A DNA stretch of 63,145 nucleotides from CALFCX01 sp041650595 (GTDB lineage Bacteria > Margulisbacteria > WOR-1 > JAKLHX01): positions 1 to 63,145 of the forward strand of contig JBAZKW010000012.1 in the NCBI GenBank assembly GCA_041650595.1, given 5' to 3'. Position numbers and translations under genes: made by a program. Under the pieces are notes generated by a model. That model worked only from the letters and a program-made list of their open reading frames with translations. It had not been told where the DNA came from and searched no databases. This document shows, one piece after another, positions 26,563 to 35,390 of this stretch (the first letter of the stretch is position 1; each line of letters begins with the position of its first letter).

Positions 26563-27237
26563 CTAATCTCCGGAATTATCGGAATCCTCAACTTCTTCAT
26601 CTTCTGAATCACTAAACAGTGTAATAAACGACCCTACTGTCGAACCTACTGCGGTTATAGTCCCGGGAATAGCAGCAAGAGCCGTAGTGCCGCCGGCAAA
26701 AAGAGGCGTTATTGATCCCCACAAGGTCCCTAATGCCGAAGGAATTGTATTTAGTGCATTGCCTACCTGCTCAGGCATCTTCCCGGTCGCGCCCCATATA
26801 GAACTTACCGCGCTGGCAATAGCGCCAAGAATGCCGATCACCACATTTCCTATATCCGCCGCCTGTTGTGCTTCCGGCGAAACAGTTCCCGCTCCTTTGC
26901 CGCTGGTCGTTTGGACGCCTGTGCCTCCATCGTCTGCTGCATCGTCTGATCCTGATGCCGAGTCTGACGCTGTCGCGTCCGTATCTACATGTTCTGTATA
27001 GTAAATAGCTGGTTGGTCTGTTGTCGTTGGTGTCGTGTCCGTATCTACATGTTCGGTATAGTAAACAGCTGGCTGGTCTGTTGTCGTTTCTGCTGGCATA
27101 TCTGTATCTATTGATGCTGATTTTGCCGGATCTGTTTCCTGATCGGTAGACTGGTAATCATCACTATATTGAGATTCTGCTGTATTGTTTGCTGGTTGTA
27201 CCGCTGAATCTGTAACGGCTGCTCCTTCTATTGACAT
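26563..27237 (-). CDS. Unrecognised repeat protein of the sigma-28-like regulon, copy 1
   Basis: 224 aa from the ATG at 27237, which has AAGGAGG 8 nt upstream (a start at 27258 would include that site in the coding region). The N-terminal half is low-complexity and acidic/Thr-rich, holding two copies of QPA(V/I)YYTEHVDTD. The C-terminal half is Gly/Ala-rich and hydrophobic (VVIGILGAIASAVSSIWG, TTALAAIPGTITAVGSTVG), ending in an acidic tail DSEDEEVEDSDNSGD. No Sec signal is visible. It is paralogous to the next gene upstream. Function unknown; the layout recalls exported or membrane-inserting effectors, but that is speculation. Confidence 0.6.
   Translation of the reverse strand: MSIEGAAVTDSAVQPANNTAESQYSDDYQSTDQETDPAKSASIDTDMPAETTTDQPAVYYTEHVDTDTTPTTTDQPAIYYTEHVDTDATASDSASGSDDAADDGGTGVQTTSGKGAGTVSPEAQQAADIGNVVIGILGAIASAVSSIWGATGKMPEQVGNALNTIPSALGTLWGSITPLFAGGTTALAAIPGTITAVGSTVGSFITLFSDSEDEEVEDSDNSGD
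26979..27126. repeat. 148-bp repeat shared by the two paralogues, copy 1
   Basis: It matches 27617-27764 at an offset of 638 bp with only a few substitutions. Both copies encode the SASIDTDMPAETTTD segment and two YYTEHVDTD units, indicating recent duplication or gene conversion. Confidence 0.9.
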
Positions 27238-27277
27238 AACTTTATTCCTCCTTGACATTCTTTGGTCTTACAGATAT

Positions 27278-27304
27278 TAATCGTACTACGACGGACAAAA
27301 CTTG
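27278..27304 (-). promoter_or_regulatory. Sigma-28-like promoter, site B
   Basis: Read on the minus strand: CAAGTTTT (27304-27297), 11-bp spacer, TACGATTA (27285-27278), 41 bp before the ATG at 27237. Confidence 0.6.
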
Positions 27305-27323
27305 CTCCTTTCAGCTGGTTCAT

Positions 27324-27893
27324 TTATAACACAAGGGGAGCAATCGCAGTCCATATAGTCGGCACTATAGTAGCAGCCGCACTCACAATGGCAATTGCCA
27401 CAGGCGCTGCCGCTCCCGCTGTCATTATAGTGACCGCAACGCCGGCAATAGCCGCAAGAATAGTTATTATGGTGGTCACCGTGTTAGCTGTAGCTGTATC
27501 CTCTATAACGCTTGGGTCATTAGCTTTTTCCGGCGAAACAGACTCAGAGCCTTTGGTGCTGGTTGTTTCGCTGACTGTGGATGTTTCTGGAGTTTCTGAT
27601 GTTTCTGGAACTTCTTCCGTATCTACATGTTCTGTATAGTAAATAGCCGGCTGGTTTGTTGTCGTTGGTGTCGTATCTGTATCTACATGTTCTGTATAGT
27701 AAACAGCCGGCAGGTCTGTTGTCGTTTCTGCTGGCATATCTGTATCTATTGATGCTGATTTTGCTGCTGGAGAATTTTCTTCTGTTGTTGAATTAGCAGT
27801 GTTTGGCAAGTATTCATCAGTATCGCTTGGCGCTACATATACTGCACTTGAAGATGGGCTCTCGACCCCGACTGTCATCGTTGCGTCTGGCAT
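27324..27893 (-). CDS. Unrecognised repeat protein of the sigma-28-like regulon, copy 2
   Basis: 189 aa. It has the same architecture as the downstream paralogue: a Ser/Thr/Asp-rich N-terminal half with two YYTEHVDT units inside the shared 148-bp repeat, then a strongly hydrophobic C-terminal region (IITILAAIAGVAVTIMTAGAAAPVAIAIV, given here only as its start, and TIVPTIWTAIAPLVL) that reaches the C terminus. It lacks the acidic tail. No signal peptide. It has its own sigma-28-like promoter, so the two copies are separate units. Function unknown. Confidence 0.6.
   Translation of the reverse strand: MPDATMTVGVESPSSSAVYVAPSDTDEYLPNTANSTTEENSPAAKSASIDTDMPAETTTDLPAVYYTEHVDTDTTPTTTNQPAIYYTEHVDTEEVPETSETPETSTVSETTSTKGSESVSPEKANDPSVIEDTATANTVTTIITILAAIAGVAVTIMTAGAAAPVAIAIVSAAATIVPTIWTAIAPLVL
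27617..27764. repeat. 148-bp repeat shared by the two paralogues, copy 2
   Basis: Partner of 26979-27126. The unit itself is internally duplicated, because each copy encodes two YYTEHVDT peptides. Confidence 0.9.
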
Positions 27894-27936
27894 ACTTTTA
27901 TTTTTCCTTCAGCGTTTATTTGAGCTCTACATATAC

Positions 27937-27963
27937 TTATCGTCCTATTAGGGCAAAAACTTG
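27937..27963 (-). promoter_or_regulatory. Sigma-28-like promoter, site C (best match)
   Basis: Minus strand: CAAGTTTT (27963-27956), 11-bp spacer, GACGATAA (27944-27937), 44 bp before the ATG at 27893. It is the closest of the six to the consensus TAAAGTTT-N11-GCCGATAA. It lies in the gap facing the rightward phosphatase gene at 27991. Confidence 0.65.
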
Positions 27964-27990
27964 CCTGTATTTCGATGCTATACGTGACCT

Positions 27991-28629
27991 ATGGTCACCA
28001 TCATTTTGATGAGACACGGGGAAACCGTAGCTAACACCGCGCAGATATATCAAGGCCAGGGGAACAGTCCTCTTTCCAAAATCGGCATAAAACAGGCAAA
28101 AACAGCCTCAAAGTCCCTTGAGCACGTCAAAATTGACGAAATATATTCTTCAGATTTGAGCCGGTCATTTGAAACAGCCAGGATCATTGCCAAACCGCAT
28201 AAAATAAAAGTCCGCAAGATATCAGAACTTCGTGAAAGGTTTTACGGAAAATGGGAAGGTTTGAAATTTGACGTGATAGAAAAAAAGTATAGGGATCTCT
28301 ATAAAAAATGGATGGTCAGTCCTAATAAGGCCCGGATCCCTGACGCAGAATCTCTTAAAAAATTGCAAAAAAGAGGGGTAGCTGCAATTAATAAGATCGC
28401 CAAAACCAAAACCGGCAAAAAAATATTGATAGTCGGACATGGGGGAATAAACAGGACCATACTTTTCTATTTCATCGGACTTGACCTGAATAATTTCTGG
28501 AAGATAAAACAGGACAACTGCTGTATCAACATAATTGAGCCGGGCTCACAAGGTCATAAGATAACGCTTCTAAACGGCTCCTGTATCCCGAGTAGTTTCC
28601 GCCATAAAAAGAAGAATATTCTTGCCTGA
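27991..28629 (+). CDS. Histidine phosphatase (phosphoglycerate mutase-like / alpha-ribazole phosphatase-like)
   Basis: 212 aa. Branch 1 histidine phosphatase: the catalytic motif LMRHGET near the N terminus, then QGQGNSPLSKIGIKQA, SDLSRSFETARI, ELRERFYGKWEG (acid/base Glu region) and the second histidine in ILIVGHGGINRTIL. The sequence does not decide between a sugar-phosphate and a cobalamin-pathway phosphatase. As a dedicated cofactor-independent mutase gene (gpmI) is present, it is probably not the glycolytic enzyme. No Shine-Dalgarno is seen before the ATG. Confidence 0.85.
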   Translation: MVTIILMRHGETVANTAQIYQGQGNSPLSKIGIKQAKTASKSLEHVKIDEIYSSDLSRSFETARIIAKPHKIKVRKISELRERFYGKWEGLKFDVIEKKYRDLYKKWMVSPNKARIPDAESLKKLQKRGVAAINKIAKTKTGKKILIVGHGGINRTILFYFIGLDLNNFWKIKQDNCCINIIEPGSQGHKITLLNGSCIPSSFRHKKKNILA

Positions 28630-28712
28630 AATGTTTTTGCCTCACAAGATCCGGTATTTTCTGCTAAAATAAAAAGGTCCGCAAAATATCAAAAAACCGA
28701 AAGGAGCCTCAA

Positions 28713-30044
28713 ATGTTCGAAGAAATATCCAAGAAATACTGCAAAAAATCGTCCAAATCCGCCGGAATGACAATAGCAAAGGTGATAGGCAGGGAGGTCA
28801 TGGATTCCAGGGGAAATCCGACTGTCGAAGCCGACGTTATCACGAAGAACGGGACCGCGGGCAGGGCGATCGTCCCGTCAGGAGCATCGACCGGAACGAA
28901 CGAGGCTCTTGAAATGAGGGACGGGGACAAATCCCGGTATCTGGGCAAAGGCGTTCTAAAAGCCGTCGCCAATGTATCCGTAATAGAAAAAGAGCTTATC
29001 GGCAAGCCAGTGACAAGCCAGTTCGAAATAGACGAATTAATGATCAAGTTGGACGGAACGGACAATAAAAGCAAGCTTGGCGCAAACGCGATACTTGCCG
29101 TATCTCTTGCGGTTGCACACGCCGCCGCAAACGGGATAGGCATTCCTCTATTCAAATATATCGGAGGTAAAAAGGGCGTAACCCTTCCTGTTCCCATGAT
29201 GAACGTGCTAAATGGAGGCGCTCACGCCGGATGGAACACTGAATTTCAGGAATATATGATAACTCCTACAGGAGCTCCGAATTTTAAAGAAGCCCTTAGA
29301 ATGTGCGCCGAAGTCTACCAGACGCTTAAAGGCGTCGTAAAATCAAAAGGCCAGCCGACGACCGTAGGAGATGAGGGCGGTTTTGCCCCTGCCCTCGGCA
29401 CCAACGAAGGGGCTTTAAAGGCAATCGTAGAAGCAGTAGAAAAAGCCGGATACAAGCCCGGGGAACAGATCAATATTTGCCTGGACCCGGCATCTTCAGA
29501 ATTTTTCAAGGATGGCAAGTATGTACTAAAAAGCGAAGGGAAAAGCCTTTCCTCATCAGAAATGGTAGCCTTATATGAAGACCTGTGCGGCAGATATCCG
29601 ATAATCTCCATAGAGGACGGTATGGCGGAAAACGATTGGGAAGGCTGGGACCTTTTGACAAAAAGGATCGGCAAAAAAGTCCAGCTGGTCGGAGATGATC
29701 TTTTCGTTACCAACATAAAGCTTCTTTCTCAAGGGATCGAAAAAGGCGCGGCAAATTCTATCCTTATCAAGCTAAACCAGATCGGATCGCTCAGCGAAAC
29801 GCTTCTTGCGATGGAAATGGCAAGAAAAGCTAAATACACGTCGGTCGTATCGCACCGAAGCGGAGAATCCGAAGACACGACCATCGCGGACCTGGTAGTT
29901 GCGACAAACTCCGGCATGATCAAGACCGGGGCTCCGGCACGCACGGACAGAGTTTGCAAATACAATCAACTGCTAAGGATCGAAGAAATGCTTGGGACCG
30001 AGGCGGCATATAGGGGGATGGCTGCTTACGCCAACAGAAAATAG
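28713..30044 (+). CDS. eno: Enolase
   Basis: 443 aa. The enolase core starts at about residue 19 (MTIAKVIGREVMDSRGNPTVEADV region), preceded by an unusual 18-residue Lys-rich extension. The upstream ATG is preferred because AAAGGAG lies 6 nt before it. Motifs include SGASTGTNEALE, GGAHAGWNTEFQE, the acid GDEGGFAP, SIEDGMAENDW, VGDDLFVTN and SHRSGESEDTTIADL. It converts 2-phosphoglycerate to phosphoenolpyruvate. GGAHAGW replaces the usual GG.HA.N at the substrate loop but keeps the His. Confidence 0.96.
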   Translation: MFEEISKKYCKKSSKSAGMTIAKVIGREVMDSRGNPTVEADVITKNGTAGRAIVPSGASTGTNEALEMRDGDKSRYLGKGVLKAVANVSVIEKELIGKPVTSQFEIDELMIKLDGTDNKSKLGANAILAVSLAVAHAAANGIGIPLFKYIGGKKGVTLPVPMMNVLNGGAHAGWNTEFQEYMITPTGAPNFKEALRMCAEVYQTLKGVVKSKGQPTTVGDEGGFAPALGTNEGALKAIVEAVEKAGYKPGEQINICLDPASSEFFKDGKYVLKSEGKSLSSSEMVALYEDLCGRYPIISIEDGMAENDWEGWDLLTKRIGKKVQLVGDDLFVTNIKLLSQGIEKGAANSILIKLNQIGSLSETLLAMEMARKAKYTSVVSHRSGESEDTTIADLVVATNSGMIKTGAPARTDRVCKYNQLLRIEEMLGTEAAYRGMAAYANRK

Positions 30045-30122
30045 CGCTGTTTCAATGAAATCTACTTGAAAAAGGGCTTTTTTGGGGTAAAATATTAGAA
30101 TAGAAACATAAGGAGGACTGTT

Positions 30123-30293
30123 ATGACGCATAAAATCAACGACACCTGTATAGCCTGCGGCACCTGCGAAGGGGAATGCCCGGTAAGCGCAATAAGCTCA
30201 GGAGATCCCATTTATACCATAGACCCCGAAAAATGCACTGATTGCGGAAATTGTGTACAAGCCTGCCCTGTCAACGCGATCGAAAAGGGTTAA
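30123..30293 (+). CDS. 2[4Fe-4S] ferredoxin
   Basis: 56 aa. It has two classical cluster motifs, CIACGTCEGECP and CTDCGNCVQACP, filling almost the whole protein, as in clostridial ferredoxins. AAGGAGG lies 8 nt before the ATG. It is a low-potential electron carrier. It stands directly before a glutaredoxin gene (7 bp away) and an nrdJ gene, which suggests a possible redox link but no proof. Confidence 0.93.
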   Translation: MTHKINDTCIACGTCEGECPVSAISSGDPIYTIDPEKCTDCGNCVQACPVNAIEKG

Positions 30294-30300
30294 GTGTTAT

Positions 30301-30534
30301 TTGGCAGTAAAAATATACTCGACGTCTACCTGCCCGTTTTGCCAAAAGGCAAAAGGTTTTCTTATGGAACATGGCATTCAATTTGAGGATATAGATGTAT
30401 CTATTGACAAGGCGGTCATTAAGGAATTTATAGCCAAGACCGGCCAAACGGGAGTCCCGGTGCTGGAAATAGGAAAAATGCTTATTTTCGGCTTTGACAA
30501 AGAAAAAATAAAGGCGGCTCTGGGGATCGAATAG
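30301..30534 (+). CDS. Glutaredoxin / NrdH-like redoxin
   Basis: About 77 aa if it starts at the TTG at 30301, the best start since the frame further upstream overlaps the ferredoxin gene. AAGGG lies about 11 nt before it. It has the active site CPFC in STSTCPFCQKAKGFL, the cis-Pro region TGVPVLEIG and a C-terminal GFDKEKI, as in NrdH/YruB-like redoxins. It can supply electrons to ribonucleotide reductase, which fits the nrdJ gene starting 25 bp downstream. Confidence 0.85.
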   Translation: MAVKIYSTSTCPFCQKAKGFLMEHGIQFEDIDVSIDKAVIKEFIAKTGQTGVPVLEIGKMLIFGFDKEKIKAALGIE

Positions 30535-30559
30535 GAACCGGAAAAAGGTGGGCTCACAA

Positions 30560-32326
30560 ATGAATCTCACCAAAAACGCCGAACATGTTTTGAACAAAAG
30601 ATATTTGTTGAAAAATAAGACCGGAAAAGTGGCCGAAACACCCCAGCAAATGTTCCGGCGTATCGCAAAGGTAGTAGCGCTTGCAGATAAAAAATACGAC
30701 CCTTGCGCAAAAACCTCAAAAACAGAGTCTGAATTCCTGGAAATAATGGCAGAAGGAGATTTTCTGCCGAATTCTCCCGCCATCATGAACGCCGGCACAG
30801 AGTTCGGACAATTGTCGGCATGTTTTGTGCTCCCCGTAAACGATTCCCTAAAAGACATATTTGAGTCTCTCAAAAATATGGCTCTGATACATCAAAGCGG
30901 CGGCGGCACGGGTTTCAACTTTGGCAGTCTTAGGCCAAAACAGTCCGCCGTAAAAACCACTCACGGGATATCTTCGGGCCCTGTCTCTTTTATGAAGTTA
31001 TTCGATGAGGCAACATCTGTGATCAGACAAGGGGGAAGGCGGCGCGGCGCCAATATGGGGATCCTGCCTGTTGATCACCCTGACATAATGGAATTCATCG
31101 AAATTAAGACCGTATCGGAAGGATTGACTAATTTCAATCTTTCTGTTGCCGTGACCGACCAGTTCATTGAAGCAGCAAAAAAAGGGCTTAAGTACAACAT
31201 CAAAAACCCTTATACGGGAAAAGTATCCGGAAAAATGGACGCAGCAGAAGTATTTTCAAATATATGCCGCTGCGCTTTTGAAAGCGGCGACCCGGGCATG
31301 TTATTTATCGACCGGATAAACAAGGAAAACCCGACCCCAAAAATAGGAAAAATAGAAGCTACCAACCCTTGCGGAGAGCAGCCGCTACTGCCGTACGAGT
31401 CATGCAATCTGGGGTCAATAAATCTCTCCAATTTCATCAAAGCAGGCTCTATAGACTTTGTCCGACTCAAAGATACTGTTCGTATCGCAGTACACTTTCT
31501 TGACAACATGATCGATGTTAATAAATATCCGCTCCCGGAAATAGAAGAGATTTCGCTTGCCAACAGAAAAATAGGTCTTGGGGTTATGGGTTTCGCGGAC
31601 ATGCTGATAAAACTTGGCATACAGTACAACAGCACCAAAGCTGTCCAAACGGCCGAAAAGGTCATGAAGTTTATTCAGGAAGAATCACACAAAGCTTCCC
31701 AAGAACTCGGAAAAATACGCGGGTCTTTTCCCAACTTTAAAAATAGCGTATACAAAAGCAAAGTAAAACATATGAGAAATGCCTCAGTAACAACCATCGC
31801 GCCAACCGGGACACTCAGTATAATAGCCGGGTGCTCTTCAGGAATAGAACCCCTATTCGCGGTTGCCTACGTCAGAAAAGCTCCTGAAGGGCAGGAGTTC
31901 GTCGAATGCAGCAGCGTCTTTGAAACAGTGGCAAAAAAAGCCAAAATATGGAGCCCCGACCTTTGCAGAGAAGTGCTCAACGAAGGCGGCATATCTGTAA
32001 TCCGCAAAATACCGGAAGAGATAAAGGCTCTCTTTGTGACCGCAAGTGATATCTCTTACGAATGGCATGTTCAGATCGCGGCGGCTTTCCAAAAGCACAC
32101 GGATGCCGCAGTATCAAAAACCGTAAACCTTCCGCAATCCGCTTCAAAGGAAGATGTAAAAAGCGTTTTCCTTCTGGCTCATAAACTCAAATGCAAAGGG
32201 ATCACCGTTTTCAGGTCCGGATGTAAAAAAGAAGCAGCACTATCTATAAAACCTGAAGACACCGGACGTATCGCAGTTGAGAGCGATTTTGCCGGCGGTT
32301 GCCCTGTCAGTTACTGCGTGGACTGA
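30560..32326 (+). CDS. nrdJ: Class II (B12-dependent) ribonucleotide reductase, short form
   Basis: 588 aa from the ATG at 30560 (AAGGTGG about 10 nt upstream). The alpha/beta barrel core is complete: NSPAIMNAG, SACFVLPVNDS, HQSGGGTGFNF, NPCGEQPLLPYESCNLGS (catalytic Cys and Glu), and ATTIAPTGT-like loop VTTIAPTGTLSIIAG. It reduces ribonucleotides with adenosylcobalamin. It lacks the TSCPD-type domain and zinc-ribbon tail of the second copy but ends in CPVSYC, a Cys pair suited to re-reduction by the neighbouring redoxin. It is one of two paralogues flanking nrdR. Confidence 0.92.
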   Translation: MNLTKNAEHVLNKRYLLKNKTGKVAETPQQMFRRIAKVVALADKKYDPCAKTSKTESEFLEIMAEGDFLPNSPAIMNAGTEFGQLSACFVLPVNDSLKDIFESLKNMALIHQSGGGTGFNFGSLRPKQSAVKTTHGISSGPVSFMKLFDEATSVIRQGGRRRGANMGILPVDHPDIMEFIEIKTVSEGLTNFNLSVAVTDQFIEAAKKGLKYNIKNPYTGKVSGKMDAAEVFSNICRCAFESGDPGMLFIDRINKENPTPKIGKIEATNPCGEQPLLPYESCNLGSINLSNFIKAGSIDFVRLKDTVRIAVHFLDNMIDVNKYPLPEIEEISLANRKIGLGVMGFADMLIKLGIQYNSTKAVQTAEKVMKFIQEESHKASQELGKIRGSFPNFKNSVYKSKVKHMRNASVTTIAPTGTLSIIAGCSSGIEPLFAVAYVRKAPEGQEFVECSSVFETVAKKAKIWSPDLCREVLNEGGISVIRKIPEEIKALFVTASDISYEWHVQIAAAFQKHTDAAVSKTVNLPQSASKEDVKSVFLLAHKLKCKGITVFRSGCKKEAALSIKPEDTGRIAVESDFAGGCPVSYCVD

Positions 32327-32371
32327 TCAGAAATCCCTGCTTTTCATAAATCCTTTATTAACACTTGACAC

Positions 32372-32387
32372 CCCACATATATGGTGT
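32372..32387. promoter_or_regulatory. NrdR-box-like operator between -35 and -10 of nrdR
   Basis: CCCACATATATGGTGT keeps the ATATAT core and GTGT half of the NrdR box (ACACWATATATWGTGT). It sits between TTGACA (32365-32370) and TATACT (32390-32395), spaced 19 bp. Binding there would block RNA polymerase and autoregulate nrdR and possibly the downstream nrdJ. Confidence 0.5.
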
Positions 32388-32456
32388 GCTATACTCTTTG
32401 TCCCCGCTACATAAAGCGGATTTCCCAAAAACGGAAACAAAGGATAACTTGCTGAT

Positions 32457-32903
32457 ATGAAATGCCCGGGTTGCGCAAAAGACGACGATAAAGTGATTGA
32501 GTCACGTACAATTGATGACGGCTCCGCTATCAGAAGAAGAAGAGAATGTGTGCAGTGCAAATCTAGATTCACCTCTTATGAAAGAGTAGAAGAAAAACCT
32601 CTCATGGTCATAAAAAAAGACGGCAGCAGACAGAGCTACGACAGAAAAAAACTTCTGACCGGCATAAGAAAAGCCTGCGAAAAAAGACCCGTAAGCATGG
32701 AATCCATCGAACAAATCGCCGATGATGTAGAAAGGTATCTTTATGCCGAATACGGTAGGGAAGTTGCGACCGGAACGATCGGCGAAATTGTAATGGACAA
32801 GCTGCACGGGCTTGATCAGGTCGCGTATGTCAGGTTTGCGTCCGTTTACAGACAGTTTGAGAGCGTTTCTGATTTTGTAAAAGAGATCAGAAGCTTGTCT
32901 TAA
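32457..32903 (+). CDS. nrdR: Transcriptional repressor NrdR
   Basis: 148 aa, the normal length. A zinc ribbon (CPGC near the N terminus and CVQC at about residue 31) contains the DNA-contacting RTIDDGSAIRRRREC. An ATP-cone domain follows (PLMVIKKDGSRQSYDRKKLLTGIRKAC). It senses dATP/ATP and represses ribonucleotide reductase genes, two of which flank it. Confidence 0.97.
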   Translation: MKCPGCAKDDDKVIESRTIDDGSAIRRRRECVQCKSRFTSYERVEEKPLMVIKKDGSRQSYDRKKLLTGIRKACEKRPVSMESIEQIADDVERYLYAEYGREVATGTIGEIVMDKLHGLDQVAYVRFASVYRQFESVSDFVKEIRSLS

Positions 32904-33064
32904 AGGGAGTGAAAAGTGGTAAAATTATGTTTTGTCGGAGCTTGTTCTAAAGAGGTTTGAAAATGGCGGGACCAGTGACTGCCAGTCTCTAACTTCTGTA
33001 ACCCAAGCTTTTTAATAACATAAATTGCCCGGCTACTCCAAATAATATTTGAAAGGGGATTGCT

Positions 33065-35386
33065 ATGCAGAAAGACGACCTGCTTCTGACCGAAAACGCT
33101 TTGAAAGTACTAGAAAAAAGGTATTTAAAAAGGAACGATAAAGGCGGGGTGATAGAAAAACCGCTCGACCTTTTTAGAAGGGTCGCCCAGAATATCGCCT
33201 CGGCAGAAGTAAAATACACTTCCACTATAGAAGCAAAACAGTGTGAGGAAGAATTTTTTAAAATGATCTCCTCTCTGGATTTTTTGCCGAACTCCCCCAC
33301 TCTTATGAACGCAGGGCGCGACCTGCAACAGCTCTCAGCCTGCTTTGTGCTCCCGGTGGACGACTCGCTCGAGAGCATCTTCGAGACCGTAAAAGAAACG
33401 GCGATGATACACAAGAGCGGCGGAGGCACGGGGTTTTCTTTTTCCCATCTCAGGCCCAAAGATGATATTGTTCTTACCACAAAAGGCGTTTCATCCGGCC
33501 CGGTCTCTTTTATGACCGTGTTCGACGCGGCAACGGAAGCCGTAAAACAGGGCGGGACCAGGCGCGGCGCGAACATGGGGATACTCAGAGTGGACCACCC
33601 TGACATCCTGGATTTTATAACATGCAAACGAGACAACAGCAAAATAAACAACTTTAACATCTCGGTCGCCGTGACGGACGAATTTATGGAAGCCGTGGAC
33701 GAAGGCAGGATGTACGACCTTGTAAACCCCAGGACCAAAGAAAAGGTCCGCCAGTACAATGCCAAAGAGATCTTTGATCTCATGAGCGAAATGGCATGGA
33801 AAAACGGCGACCCCGGGATAGTGTTCATTGACAGGATAAACGCATTCAATCCCACGCCGCTGGTCGGAGACATAGAAGCAACAAACCCCTGCGGAGAACA
33901 GCCTCTTTTGCCTTACGAATCGTGCAACCTCGGCTCGATAAATCTTTCAAAGATGGTAAAACTTACCACCAACGGCCAGTTCGAAATAAACTGGGAAAAA
34001 TTACGCAGGACGGTGCATCTATCGGTAAGGTTTTTGGACGATGTTATAGAGATGAACAAATACCCTCTCAAAAAGATAGAAGAAACAACAAAATCCAACA
34101 GAAAGATCGGGCTCGGGGTGATGGGGTTTGCCGACATGCTGATCAGGCTTAACGTCCCGTACAACACCAAAAAAGCCATCGCTGTCGCGGAAAAGATCAT
34201 GAAATTTATTCAGGATGAAAGCAAAAAGGCTTCCGAAAAGCTCGCAATAGAACGGGGGGAATTTTCCAATTTCAAGGGCAGCATTTATGATGTGCAAAAC
34301 GGCCCGAGGCTCAGGAATGCTACCACGACCACGCTTGCCCCGACCGGAACGATAAGCATAATAGCAAGCTGTTCATCCGGCATCGAACCTCTTTTTGCTA
34401 TCTCTTATATCAGACGGGTAATGGACAACACTGAAATGGTAGAGGTCCATCCGATCTTCAAAAGGCTTGCAAAAGAACGGGGCTTTTACAGCGAAGAGCT
34501 GATGAAAAAAATAGCCGAACACGGTTCTTTGGCCGGAATAGATGAAGTCCCTGACGATGTAAAAAGAGTGTTCGTTACGGCTCACGATATAAGCGCCGAA
34601 TGGCATATAAGGATGCAGGCGGCTTTCCAGAAATATACCGACAATGCCGTATCAAAGACTGTAAACTTTGCCAACACGGCCACCATAGACGAAATAAAGA
34701 ACGCTTATATGCTCTCTTACAAAGAAGGGTGCAAGGGGATAACGATCTACAGGGACAAGAGCCGTGAGACCCAAGTCCTTAATATCGAAAGCGCCTCAAA
34801 ACAGGAAGAGAAAAAGAAAAATGGGATTGTACCGAGAGAAAGGCCTTCCGAAACCCTTGGCAGAACGCTAAGAATCGGTACCGGCTGCGGAAATCTATAT
34901 GTCACCATAAACGAGGACAATGCCGGACTTTGCGAGGTTTTCGCAAAGATGGGAAAATCCGGAGGATGCGCTTCATCACAATCGGAAGCCATAAGCCGCC
35001 TCATATCGCTTTGTCTGCGCTGCGGAATAGACAAAGAATCCATCTTGAAACAGGTAAAAGGCATAAGATGCCCGTCTCCTTTGTGGGTAAACGGCGGAAT
35101 GGTGCTTTCCTGCCCTGACGCTATTGCCAAAACAATTGAAAAATATATTGAGGGCTCCAACGGAAACGGCAATGGGCACGGACATGTTGAAGACGAGATC
35201 GCGCTGATTGACCCTGTTATAGCAAAAGCTGTTGAGGCTGCCGCAGCGCCAATAGCAGTAGCTGTTATGGAAGATCGCGAAATAAGGACCGATATGTGCC
35301 CGCAGTGCCCCGATTGCGGCAGTATGGTAGATTTTTCCGAAGGATGTATCGTCTGCAAATCCTGCGGATATTCCAAATGCTGGTAA
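33065..35386 (+). CDS. nrdJ: Class II (B12-dependent) ribonucleotide reductase, long form
   Basis: 773 aa. The barrel core parallels the short copy: NSPTLMNAG, SACFVLPVDDS, HKSGGGTGFSF, NPCGEQPLLPYESCNLGS, TTTLAPTGTISIIAS. It then adds a TSCPD-type domain (GRTLRIGTGCGNLYVTINED, GKSGGCASSQSEAISRLISLCLR) and a C-terminal Cys-rich tail (CPQCPDCGS, CIVCKSCGYSKCW). An AAAGGGG lies before the ATG. A 161-bp gap from nrdR holds no recognised element. A corrinoid adenosyltransferase gene follows, as expected for an enzyme needing adenosylcobalamin. Confidence 0.95.
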   Translation: MQKDDLLLTENALKVLEKRYLKRNDKGGVIEKPLDLFRRVAQNIASAEVKYTSTIEAKQCEEEFFKMISSLDFLPNSPTLMNAGRDLQQLSACFVLPVDDSLESIFETVKETAMIHKSGGGTGFSFSHLRPKDDIVLTTKGVSSGPVSFMTVFDAATEAVKQGGTRRGANMGILRVDHPDILDFITCKRDNSKINNFNISVAVTDEFMEAVDEGRMYDLVNPRTKEKVRQYNAKEIFDLMSEMAWKNGDPGIVFIDRINAFNPTPLVGDIEATNPCGEQPLLPYESCNLGSINLSKMVKLTTNGQFEINWEKLRRTVHLSVRFLDDVIEMNKYPLKKIEETTKSNRKIGLGVMGFADMLIRLNVPYNTKKAIAVAEKIMKFIQDESKKASEKLAIERGEFSNFKGSIYDVQNGPRLRNATTTTLAPTGTISIIASCSSGIEPLFAISYIRRVMDNTEMVEVHPIFKRLAKERGFYSEELMKKIAEHGSLAGIDEVPDDVKRVFVTAHDISAEWHIRMQAAFQKYTDNAVSKTVNFANTATIDEIKNAYMLSYKEGCKGITIYRDKSRETQVLNIESASKQEEKKKNGIVPRERPSETLGRTLRIGTGCGNLYVTINEDNAGLCEVFAKMGKSGGCASSQSEAISRLISLCLRCGIDKESILKQVKGIRCPSPLWVNGGMVLSCPDAIAKTIEKYIEGSNGNGNGHGHVEDEIALIDPVIAKAVEAAAAPIAVAVMEDREIRTDMCPQCPDCGSMVDFSEGCIVCKSCGYSKCW

Positions 35387-35390
35387 TATG

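Noticed and set aside
26979..27764. CRISPR array or satellite repeat
   Set aside because: The repeats are two coding copies 638 bp apart with internal peptide duplication, not regularly spaced short repeats with unique spacers.
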